Below are positions 26,801 to 37,200 of a stretch of DNA of 64,000 nucleotides, in pieces; the first letter of the stretch is position 1; each line of letters opens with the position of its first letter. The translations under genes were made by a program, and so were the position numbers. This DNA is from Centropus unirufus (taxonomy: Eukaryota; Chordata; Aves; Cuculiformes; Centropidae). The stretch spans positions 1,712,403-1,776,402 of the forward strand of contig VYZI01000135.1 of NCBI GenBank assembly GCA_013397695.1, written 5' to 3'. The notes under the pieces are model-generated. The model saw only the letters and a list, made by a program, of their open reading frames with translations. It ran no database searches and was not told where the DNA came from.

Positions 26801-29800
26801 ATTGACTTGGGATAATTTTGAAAAAGGTGGGACAATATTCAGACATTAGTGATGGATGAAACAGAGGAAAAAGAAAATTATCATGAGAGGATAATTTGCC
26901 TCTAAGAAGCATACAGCATGCATTTTACATTACACTTTTCACCATCCTGTATGACCCCACAAATTTCTACCGTTCCACTATAAACAATCTCCCATTGCAA
27001 TCAATATTAGACATATCACATTAATTGAACCATATGCGATCAACAATAGGATGTGATGTGTCAAAGCAGGTCTTCCGTTAAGACTCATATCTACTCCCAA
27101 GGGACTCATTTTGTCAAAGCCCAATTTCAATTCAAATGTCCCCTAGTTACTCCCTTAACATAATTTCATGGTACTGTTGTTAATCATAAAAACTGTACTA
27201 CTCTAACAAACATCGGCATTGTAAGGAAGCTAAGCATTAGTTATTTAATGATAAATTACTTCATGCAGCAGATCTATGAAGGCAATGGCAGTGACAGAGA
27301 ATCTTAAACAAGTGCAAAAAACTCACCTATTATTACTACAGGCAGAGTCAGGAGGGAGTCCCCAAGCAGAACAGTTTCTTCAATTAAAGGCATTCTTTTA
27401 ACCTTCCTCTCAAGGCTGTCACCAAAATACTGGACGAAGGAATTCAAAAGCTGTCCTTCAGCTTCAGGGTTGCTGTAACTTCTAGTTAAGATGGACAAAT
27501 GAGAAAAAAATGAAACAGCTGAACTGTGGTCAGAACAGTCTCTTCAAAAATAGTTGTTTTTGATACTTTATGTCAAGAGCCAAGGAACTGGCAAAACTGA
27601 CACCAAACCAGATATGCCGCATCCAAGCATCAAAATTTTACTCTTCAGCACAGCTTTCCTAACAGAAGATTTTTAGAAAGTCTACACTCTCCTAGAAAGT
27701 CTACAGAAGGATAACACAAAGACACAGATGGCTCTGCAGAGATGCAGGTTTCTAATTTCAGTTTATACAAAGTGAAAGTATAATCAACAAGCGTTATTTT
27801 GATCCCCCACACAGCAGAACTCACTCCTCATTACCCTTATCAAAAGATAAGAGATACACACTGCTCAGCCAATTAACAACAGTAAGTCCAGCTAAAGGCT
27901 GAAGGAGCTGCTAAGGTATAATACAAAAGGAGCCATTCGCATCCCTTCCTACCTACTGAGAAGCACAGAGGACTTTGCCTCAACAAATTTCTGTCTGGGT
28001 AGAAATAAGGCTACTTAAAGCTGGCAGTAGTGTGAAGGTAGAGAAAAGCATGACCCTTGCAAGCCCTAGACACAGACCTTTTTTACCACCGTTAAAAGAA
28101 AACTTTTACAAGGGGAATTGCCATGCAGTCAGGTCAGCTACTGCAAAGAAGACAGCTTTTACCCTGAGCAATTTTCTTATTTTCTCTGTAACATACACTT
28201 AGGTTCCTCTTACAGCTCTTCAACATCTCAATGTGCTTCTAGACTATAAAGATTTGTTTTATATTGTTTGCTACTTAATGCTTTGGAGTTCTTTCTTAAG
28301 CCTTTCCAGATCGTTGAAGAAGCACACACTATCTGTTTAGCTAGAGAGGCAGGGGCAAATTAAAAACAGTCTGTTATTGACAGTTACTTTATTACATTTT
28401 CAAAATAAATACTTAGCAACTCTTTAATTAAAAATACCCCAAATCAGCTGATCCAAATATTTTTCTCTTTACAAACACAGTTTAAATTATGAAATAAAAA
28501 GTAATCTTACTTATTTTCTAAGACTCTGCATATCTTGAAGCTCTTCTAGGACTGCAGGAATTATTTTCTAGACAGGACCAAAAGCGTCACTGAACCTATT
28601 CCCACGGCCACATATTTTTGTGCCACTTCAACTCCCACAATGCTGAAATTTCTACTACATATTTCAAAAGCCTTTCCTCAATGGGCAAACCTGAAATATA
28701 CTGGAGACAGAGCTGTACAGTAATAACAGCACCGACACACACTATAATACATCTCTCTGATGGAGAGCTATTCTAAGGTTGTATTTATTTCAGAAAGCAA
28801 GCACTTGATACCTGTATTACCTCCAGTACAATAAAAGTTTGCAAATTATGTGCTTACTGTTTGACTGCAGCTGCCCACTAGGTCTTTGTGATCTTGGAGA
28901 TGCGTTAACATACAAACAGCATGAGCTAGATGAAGGTGAGCAGAAGGCAAAGGGGGACATCTAATTATAACACTACTTTTTTACTTTTGCTTTTAGACAA
29001 GCATAGGTACACCATTATTTTCCAGCCTTTGCTCAAACCTATGTGAGGCAATACCAGCCCGTGGTTTGCAAGACAGGCTTAAAGGGAGCACGCATGTTTT
29101 AGTGTGGTCTTAATATACCTGCGGCGCTAGATGGAAGATAAAAACCAAAAGACACTTCAAAATCTCTTTCATGGGGCATGCACACAGCGCTGTAGGCTAC
29201 AAAAGGCTCTTGAACAATAAAAAGCTGTTTCTGGGCAGCTTAGCTTGTGTATCCCAAACTACCCAACCGGTTTAGCGCAGAATCTAATTTTGCATGGAAA
29301 CATCTGCAAACAAGACACAATGTCTCAGCTATTGTGCGCATGAAGGCCTGCTGTCAGCAGAGTGTTCCTCCTCCGCAAGAACATCACACCAAAACTCAGT
29401 AAGATTTTATGCTGGGGGGTCATCTCCCTAACTTGTGAACAACGCTGAAAGCCGCCAAGTTCCCTAAGTTTTTATACTGATAAAAACCCAGGGTAGGCAG
29501 CTTTACAGTGTGGTAAAAACACAAATGTCTCTGGTCCTACAAAGATGCAAGGGGGCAAAAAGATGAGTTCCAAAGCTTGTGTTTAGTTTACTTACGTTGG
29601 TCATACCAAACAACCTCACGAATTACATTCTGCTAAATGTCTATATTCTGCAACTATTCATACGTTATTTTTTTTTCTTTTTAGTAAATTCCTATTATTT
29701 GATGTGAAAAAACCACTAGAGGAAAAAAATACAGCATAGACAGAAACGTTTTCCTTCTTTTAAGCCAAAGGAAAAATTCTTTCACATCAACTGAAAGACT

Positions 29801-30270
29801 TTCAGACAATTTACTAAATTTACAGACAATTTACAGATTTCAACACAATGTATTACGAGTTATTAAAATAGGAAGTGCCTTTTTTTTTCAGGTAGCAGTT
29901 TTGCAAAGTCCTGCAATTCCCCGTGTACTTCTCGCAAAAAAAAAATTAAAAAATTAAGTGACTGCAGCGGGCAATTAACAGACACCCCGTTACATAAACG
30001 GAATTTGAATTTGGTCCCAAGCTGGCAATTCGGGAAGCAAATTTAACACCGCCCCATCGCCGGGGTGCTTTCAGGCACCGGGATGCGCGATGCCCGAAGC
30101 GAAACCGAGCATCCCCAAGCGCCCATCTCCAAGGTCACGGCGGCACCTCCATCCCCTCGCCCCTGCCCGCCGAGCGCCACCCGGCACCGCCCGCCCTTCC
30201 CTCCCGCGCCGCGGGCCGCGCCTCACCTGAAGTGCCCGGGCAGGGAGCAGCGGCAGCACCACACGGGCAT
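16789..30270 (-). CDS. OSGIN2: OSGIN2, oxidative stress induced growth inhibitor family member 2, complete
   Basis: Six coding exons on the minus strand: 30227-30270, 27327-27481, 22522-22658, 20469-20660, 19798-19889 and 16789-17836. They total 1668 nt and give 555 residues plus TAA; all junctions are GT-AG and all phases agree. Human OSGIN2 has 549 (long) and 505 (short) residue forms; the matching internal Met here (27391-27393) gives 511. The N-terminus MPVWCCRCS matches the long mammalian form. VVIIGNGPSG, split by the exon 2/3 junction, is a Rossmann GxGxxG dinucleotide (FAD) motif, and VLIVGAGLTAADAVL is a second, NAD(P)H-type fold. LGKGPPGGAWH and FLKGGALGIARCLA are family blocks. The family is linked to oxidative-stress growth control and resembles flavin monooxygenases; the reaction of OSGIN2 is not settled. 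A CpG-island promoter implies broad expression. Confidence 0.97.
19798..19889 (-). CDS. OSGIN2: OSGIN2 exon 5
   Basis: 92 nt encoding SMEGSMLTISFGDWMELPG, then LTFKEWAASKR plus two bases of Arg. Acceptor TCCATAG, donor GTAAAG. Its length breaks no frame: the following exon completes the Arg codon. Confidence 0.95.
20469..20660 (-). CDS. OSGIN2: OSGIN2 exon 4
   Basis: 192 nt, phase 0 at both ends, 64 residues from DLEYLSEGLEGRSSNPVA through FDTLLHPDADFGYDYPP to LGKGPPGGAWH. Acceptor ACTTTAG, donor GTGAGT. Very close to mammalian OSGIN2. Confidence 0.96.
21138..21209. other. Assembly gap (72 N) in OSGIN2 intron 3
   Basis: Run of N. No OSGIN2 coding sequence is missing, because the phases of exons 3 and 4 join directly. 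Confidence 0.99.
22522..22658 (-). CDS. OSGIN2: OSGIN2 exon 3, rest of the GxGxxG motif
   Basis: 137 nt encoding NGPSGICLSYLLSGYRPYLS, then HPNPILHTKLEEARHLSIVDQ. The first residues complete the GNGPSG nucleotide-binding loop. Acceptor TTTACCAG, donor GTAAGC. Confidence 0.95.
27327..27481 (-). CDS. OSGIN2: OSGIN2 exon 2 with internal start
   Basis: 155 nt between acceptor TTAACTAG and donor GTGAGT. It encodes SYSNPEAEGQ, LLNSFVQYFGDSL, then KVKRMPLIEET and VVIIG, the first strand of the FAD-binding fold. Met45 (27391-27393) has A at -3 and is the start of the shorter form. Confidence 0.95.
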
Positions 30271-30830
30271 GGGGGGCGCGGGCGGGGCCCCGCGGTGCGG
30301 CTGGGGAGAAGCGGGATGGGGTGGGGAGGGGAGGCCACGCCGCGGCTCCCGCGCCTCCTCTCGCCGCCGCAGCCGGGATCGCGCGGTGCCGTCCCGCCTC
30401 CCCGCTCACCCGCGGGAGGAGGAGCCGGCACCGGGAAGGAGGGAGGGATGGAGGGAGGGAGGCGCGAAGGACGGGCAGCGCCGCTTCCTGCCGCCGGCGC
30501 CGCGCCCGCTCCTCTCGGGAAGACGCGCGAGGCAAGCCGCCTCCAGCCGGGGAGGGGAGGAGCGGGGAGAGGAGCCCCCGGGAGGCGCCTCCGCGGGGCC
30601 AAGGGCGCGGCTGGGGCTCCCGGGAGGGTGGAGGCCGCCCCTGCCTGGCCGAGCCGCACCTGCGGCCTCGCCGCGCGCCGGCTGCGGTTCCCGGCGGTTC
30701 CCGGCGGAGGCCGCGCGGCCGTCGCCTCGCCCGGCGCTTCCTGGTGCCAGAGCGGGGCTGGCGTGCTTCGGGGCAGCGCGCGGCTGGTGGCGACCTATTT
30801 CTGGTTAATAGTGACCCGTTTGGCAGCAGT
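30050..30830 (-). promoter_or_regulatory. OSGIN2: CpG island promoter of OSGIN2
   Basis: An abrupt block of very GC- and CpG-rich sequence of about 0.8 kb in an AT-rich surround, spanning the first coding exon and extending upstream on the minus strand. It contains many GC boxes (GGGCGG/CCGCCC-like) and GGGAGGGA runs, and no clear TATA box near the start. The long open frames across it on both strands are a by-product of the low stop-codon density of GC-rich DNA. The transcription start is presumably at about 30.3-30.6 kb. Confidence 0.88.
30227..30270 (-). CDS. OSGIN2: OSGIN2 coding exon 1 (long-form N-terminus)
   Basis: Encodes MPVWCCRCSLPGHF plus two bases of Arg, ending at a GTGAGG donor. 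It lies inside the CpG island. The cysteine-rich start agrees with the long isoform of mammalian OSGIN2. The start context has C at -3 and C at +4, so it is weak. It was found from the splice phase with exon 2, since it is too short to stand out as an open frame. Confidence 0.9.
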
Positions 30831-30927
30831 ACTTAGCGTACGTTCTCTGAGCCGCTTAAGGTTGTGCCTTACAAATATTTTGCAGGCACGTGTATTTGGG
30901 AGAAACCCATTTTTGCCTGGTCTTTCC

Positions 30928-31283
30928 CTAGTCATGGAATGGCTGAAGTTGGCAGAACCCCTGGACGTATCTGGGCCACCTACAGACGGTGGCCCAGGAC
31001 CTGCTTCTGTGGGGTTTTGACCACCTCTGAGGATGGAGACCCCACAGCTTCCCTGGGCAACCTGCTTGGGTGTTTGACCACCCTCACAATAAACACGTGT
31101 TTCCTTATTTTCCAGTGGAGCTTCATGGATTTTAGTTGCCTCATGTCCTGTCGTAGGGCACCACTTGAGACAAACCTGACTCTTCTCTCCCATCAGGTGT
31201 GTGTAGACGTGGATAGGATCTTCTCAACCCTTCTCTTCCACAGGCCGAAGAGTCCCAGATCACTCAACCTCTGCACGTAATAG
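30928..31283 (-). repeat. CR1 LINE 3' fragment, minus orientation, upstream of the OSGIN2 promoter
   Basis: Reads as the reverse complement of a CR1 3' end: GTCATGGAATGGCTGAAGTT at the 3' terminus, then the CTTCCCTGGGCAACCTGCTT block at about 31048, ACCACCCTCACAATAAA at about 31077, and CTTCTCTTCCACAGGCCGAA at about 31230. It is diverged, with frames broken. It begins about 0.1 kb beyond the CpG island. Confidence 0.85.
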
Positions 31284-34200
31284 TCAGTCTCCTATCACCC
31301 AAGGCTTAACACCCAAGCCTTACACTGGTTTTGCCTTTTAAGAAACAATAAGGGAGAGTCCCAATAAAATTTAACTGTTTATTTATTAATCAAATGTTGC
31401 CTTTCATACTAAGTTAAACTTGACAATTTAAAATACTTTCTTTGTGATCTGTTCCATAAGTCCACCATACCAAGACCCTACAAGGCTGTGGAGTTACTGC
31501 ATCTGAAATGGCTATTGGTAGCTCGTTTGATAACTGGATGATAACTTTGATGATAACTGGATTGATAGTCCAGTTCACCTCTAGGTAGTTTATTCAACAG
31601 ACTGTCATGACTGTAGTCAGAAAATAGTTACTGCTTAATAGCATCAGTCTGGTTCCCACTAGAAAGGGTGGCTTTATTTTTGTTGGGTATGTGCACTGTG
31701 AAAACCTAAAGCAAAAGGACAGGGGAGGTGAGTTGTACCGCTGGAAAAATAAAGAACATTGCTATAAAATCTCAATCTAGAAAGGACGAAACACAAGTGA
31801 CATGCATTGTTCTTCAAGTACACCCAGCGCTGGGTGTCATGTGGCTTTAGACCAGAATCAACAACCTGAAGCTGCTTTTAGTTTGGTCTTTTATCACCTC
31901 AAAAGATTTTAAATTGATTTTGTCCCCCAAAATATTGCCCTCAGTTCAGGAAATGACATGTATGTTGACCAGATATGTTGACTATCCTACCTAAATATTT
32001 GTAATCTTTTATTAAAGTTGTGTTCTCTTTTAAAACAAGTAACAGAAAAATACAATAGAAATTCAAAAGCAATGTTACGTTGTTGTTTGTTTTTTTTTTC
32101 AGAATATTTTGCTCCTATCAGGGCTTTTCCCAGATACAAAAACTCCAGTCTCCAGGACCTCATGCTTCAAGGAAACTAGCTACGGCCAAGCAAAAATTTT
32201 CCAGGTTTCACTAGCTATTTGATGGCAGAGTTGGATAACGATTACTTCAAAATCAACACATTAAGAACACTTAGCTTTAAGTACCATGCAGCGTCTGGTT
32301 ACAATCTCCTCTTTATTTCCCCATCAGTAAATCTGGTTGCCTACAATATAACTCAGAACCTCAGCTATACTGGTACTATTATTGGTTTATGCCCTTGTCT
32401 TTGTGGACATAACCTTGAGTAGAACAGAAAGCGAGCCACGGCTGTGTCAACACATACAATCAGGACATGTCTTCTCCCAGCACTCTTTTACATTTAAAAT
32501 TGAAGTTACACTGGACATTGAGTTGTGAGACTAAGTACTTGGAAAAATGATATTATATGAACTGAACAAATACTCAAGGGGCATCTCTGGAAATGGTATT
32601 CTGTTTATATGGCCTAAGTTATATACTTACCTCAGAAATAAAATGTTGTGTTCCCCTGAAATTCTATATCGTTGTTTTTCAAATGCCTTTTTTTTTTCCT
32701 TGGGGATTTATTTCAAATCCATGTGTCAGGATAAAACATTGCCTTCAGATGTACTTATATCATATTGAAAAGGGACTTAATGCTGAGGAAGCAACAAACA
32801 AGAGGGAAAAAAAACCACAGCAAGCCATAGCAAATGTTTCCTACCCTATGTAAGCAATGATCACATTTTAAAGGGGCTAATGTTTCCTGCTCTGTTCATT
32901 TCTGTTAACAGGTCCAGGCAGTTATTGGCTGCTAGGTATATTTCAAATCTTTACATTTTTAGTCATGCTAACCAATTAATTTAAATCTCTATTTCACCAA
33001 AACTCATTATACTATTTTAAGTAAGACAGTTGTGCATTTTTTCAATAAATATTTTTTAAAAGCAATTGAATTTTAAAAATTTTCTCCCCCAAACATTCAG
33101 CGAATCATTACCACAGCCAATGATGTTGGAATAAAGGTGAAGCACAGTTTTTGTGAATCACAAGAGTCTTTTTAATAGCATTTATGCCATAATCTTTCTT
33201 TTGATTGATGGATTTATGACTATGTTTAGAACTAGCTTGACATTACAGAATTCCTAAAAATCCTGTGAACACGTAACGTGGAGCATTGGACCAGGGAACT
33301 TGTTACCATGATACACAGCATGAAAAAAAAAGGGCTACATCCTATTCCATAGAAGTGACATGGCCAGTGAGTAACTGGAGAATGACAATGAATGTGTGCT
33401 GAGTACAACCTGCATGTTACAGTACGCCATGGGAATCAAGGAAACTGACTGCAACACTTTGGTAAGGTTCCCATGCCTCCACCCACTGCAATACGACATC
33501 AAAGTATGATACAAACTAAGTAGAAAATAGACCTGCAAGGTTTCAAATGAGGCTACAGCATTATGATCAACTGTCTGGATAAATAACACAGTGTAGCAGT
33601 ACTGGAGCTTACCTAGAACAGATGTCTCATCAATAACAAACCTGTTCTCTGTAACATTAAATGATTCTGAGCAATGAGGCCCAGTAAGCAACAGTGAGGT
33701 GAAACTTTTTCCGAGATGAGGAAAGTTTGCCACAAGCCCATGGCACTCAGCCTGAAATACAAGGTGCTGAAGAAAGGCCAGGAGAGATTAGGAAGGTTTG
33801 AGGTTATTTACTCTCAATGCTCTTAAGTAAGATGGCAACTAAGATATATAGCTGCAAAACAGCTTGCTACTTGGCCAAGGAAAAACAAAATAATAAAGAC
33901 GGGAATCTCAGTTGAGAAGTTCTATTGCGGATACAACAGCAATAAGTCAAGAAGGACAAAGAAAAGATGGTTATGGAAAAAGTTTGAGGGAGCAGGTCTG
34001 GGATTTTTTCATCACCTCTTGAATAAAATTCTTTTCAGTAATTCTCTTCGGATGTTTCAAAGTGCTAGAAATAAGACTCATTAGAGAATAAAAATGCAGT
34101 GGTTTCTGTGTCAAAGAATTATCTTCTATATGCACAGTATCCAGTGCATGCTTCATGCTGCTTTCTCAGAGTCAGTGGTGCACACTGTGTAGAGCACTGA

Positions 34201-37200
34201 AGATTCAATAACATAATTCTAAAGACGTCAAAATAGTAATTGAATTCATCATGAACTTCATGTTTCAGTGCTTCTGTTATGAAACGGAGATTATTCCTAG
34301 GCAATCCTGAACCTGCTTGTTGGTAAATTCAGATTGGATATCTTAGAGACAGTGACAAACCCATAGGGAAGCTTTGTGTACTTACAAGGATGCTCAAAAA
34401 GGATGAGGAGAGGATTGTGTGTGAAGCAAACTGGCCAAGGCTGGCATATATGAAGGCACAAGAAACTTAAAGAATAGTACAAAGAACTATAACAGTAGTT
34501 TTCAAAACAAGCACAATCCCCCAGGAACTGGAACAACTGAAATTCTTCAGTTACAATAGGTTGCAATGTATTGTATTCCAACCTACATTTTATTTTATTT
34601 TCTGTGGCTTCTGCATTCCTCCCTCCTCTAATCTATTCAAAATCCAGCCGTCATAACCATTGTATTGCTTTTGCAGCTTCACACATGTCTTTGAATCACA
34701 CTTTTGTTGCGTTGCTCAACTGGGAAATGAAGGGGATAGTAGGAGAGAAACAGCAAAACAAGGGTGTCAAATAGTGGAAGATGAAGCATTCAGAAATAGC
34801 TCTTAAAGGTATTTAATTAAAAAGGAAAAGAAAAGCTTTCAGTCATTGACCTTTACAGGTCTGTTTTTTCCTTTCTGTTTTTTCTATTACCTGCCAAATC
34901 TATTTGTAGCATTTTATTCTGATTATAGTTTTAGAAGACAAATGTGTGCCTGTGTGTTTGGGTGGGCACTGCTGTCCTGGACCCTTGCTTCTGACTGGGC
35001 TTTCAACTTGTGCTGTAAAGAAGAATAAAAGACTCCATGGTCAAAATGTTTTGATGAGAAGTCCAGTTACTGCTAATTTGGCATTTCACCAATCCTTGTC
35101 AGTACTTACGTAGCAGTAAATCTCACTTCTTTAGAGTAATTGAGACCATCAGTGCTCCTCTGATTCCGATGCAAGAGGATCAGCATAAAAATAGGTCTTT
35201 ATTTTTATTCTGGCATTCTTATTTCCCAGAGATGACCAATAGTAATTAAAAGTGACAAATGTGCGTTGGTTTTTTTTTTTTTGCTCTGTTGCCAGTGACT
35301 TGCAGCTTTGTCACAGAATGGAATTTCAGCAATTGCTGAAAATGAGGGGAAGTAATTTTTCACAGTAACCAACAACCTCTGTATATTTCAAATCTTCTCC
35401 ATTTCCTTCCTTAAGGCATCAAAGGAAACCCAAATAAGAGCCATACAAAGGGTTTTATCCCTTTAAATGTTTGATTTCCAAATTTTAAGAAGAGAGAAGT
35501 ACCAGCTGACAGTTTGGTTATAGCTGCACCTCCATAGCAACAACACTTCTACCACATTTTGCAGTTGAGTATGAACATGCTTTATTATTTTAAGTCACAC
35601 TATTTTAATTGTCACAGTTGTTAACTGCTTCATGTCTGTAAGTGGCAGAAGACTTCAAGGATCTTGGAATTTAAATGGCAGAGCAAGAGGCCTGACCAGT
35701 CTCTAATGGGATAGGTGGGTGGAAAGCAGAGACTGCAGGTGACAAGAAAGGGAACCAAAAGGGAGTTCACATTGCCTGTGTGCGTGTGTGTGTTCTTCAA
35801 GTATACATCAGTGTCCAAAAGAATGGCAGCATCCAGCCCAAAAAGCAAACCTGACGATGATTAACAAGTATTGCAGAAAGCTTTAGAAACAACAACAGGA
35901 TTTTCTGTTATGTACCAAATATATTCTCAAGCCTTTCCTAAGCTTGCCTAATTATAACTTTCCCCGCTCTTTTGTAACTCCATCTTTTGTTCTCCATTGT
36001 GTCTTGTGTCCTGTCTTGTTTTTCAGACCAGAGGAATGGTCTGTTTTTACATGTGTTTGAGGATAGAATGAGATTTGACTTGGGTGGTGGCTTGGCAAAT
36101 TATTGGATACATTTGCAAGTAATAACTGTACTCATAGCTTGTTTGCTTTTAAAAAGAAAGCATGTAGTGCACTAGATGGGTATTTTATGGACCAATTTGA
36201 GAAAATATGTAGCTAAAAGCACAAAAATAAGTAAGTATTGACTATATGTTTTCCTATCTGAGAATAGATGGATTATTTCACATTCCACTGAGGTACAGTT
36301 TATCTTTTTTTTTTCCCTTGTTTTTCTTTCAAGTCTCTCTACTTGGTTTTCTTGTACGTGGACTAAAGGATTATTTGTCTGAATGTGTGATTATTCCTCT
36401 CATTGCTATAAATACAATGACAGTTTGCATAAGATGTGTTGTATTTAGTGGATTCCAATGCAGTTGCTCCTCTTAAACTCACATTAAAGAAAATACAAAA
36501 TGTATTAAAACTTTGAGCACACATTTGGGAAATAAATGTTTATCTTTCAATGTGAAATGCTAAGGGGCACTATTTCCTTTATGCAGTTTGGCTCCTCCTA
36601 TATTTTAAAAATCTAGAACTGTACATAGAGATATAATTTAAAGCAAAATTTGGATCCAAATACTGTCAGATTCTCTCCTTAGATTAATATAATTAAATTT
36701 TCCATCACAGTTTCTTAAAGAGGATTCCTTCATATTTTTTAAGTCCTGAGTACATCTCATAAGTTTTGGTGTAGATATGTTTTTGTTTATTTGTTTTTAA
36801 TTTGTATTAAAACCTTCACATTTTAAAGAAGTATTGTACAGCCTGTCAAAACCAAGCAAATCACATGACCTGATATTGTTATTGTATGTTCTTTTATCAA
36901 GTGACATTTAACATCAGAGATGAGGAGTGACAAATACAGCTAAACTAGAGAATCCATAAGACAAAAGAGAAATAGAATAGTAGAAAATATCCACTTAGCC
37001 CATATGCTTCTGAAACAGAAGACAAGTGATAACACAGTCCACTTGCCATAGCTGTGATAAATTCCAAAAGGAAAGCCTAGAGAAAGCTGGTGTTAGAAGC
37101 TTTCAGGTCAGTGTTACATAAGGACGTTCACTCCTTGAAAGACACTCCACCTTGTCAAAATTAGCAGTTTCACCACTGAAAATCTTGATTTTTTTTCAGC

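Larger units (their letters stand above)
17837..30226 (-). other. OSGIN2: OSGIN2 introns 1-5
   Basis: Introns are 27482-30226 (2.7 kb), 22659-27326 (4.7 kb), 20661-22521 (1.9 kb, contains an N gap), 19890-20468 (0.6 kb) and 17837-19797 (2.0 kb). They are AT-rich with short homopolymers. No CR1 or embedded gene was recognised, and the short open frames inside look fortuitous. Confidence 0.8.

Noticed and set aside
30065..31020. Long open frames on both strands (up to about 260 codons) in the CpG island
   Set aside because: Very GC-rich DNA has few stop codons. The frames overlap on both strands, have Ala/Gly/Arg/Pro-only composition, and match no family. Only the 44-nt OSGIN2 first exon is supported.
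33613..33648. 36-nt minus-strand micro-exon with AG and GTAAGC borders (ENRFVIDETSVL)
   Set aside because: Poor pyrimidine tract, no partner exon and no recognisable protein. Such matches are expected by chance in 28 kb.
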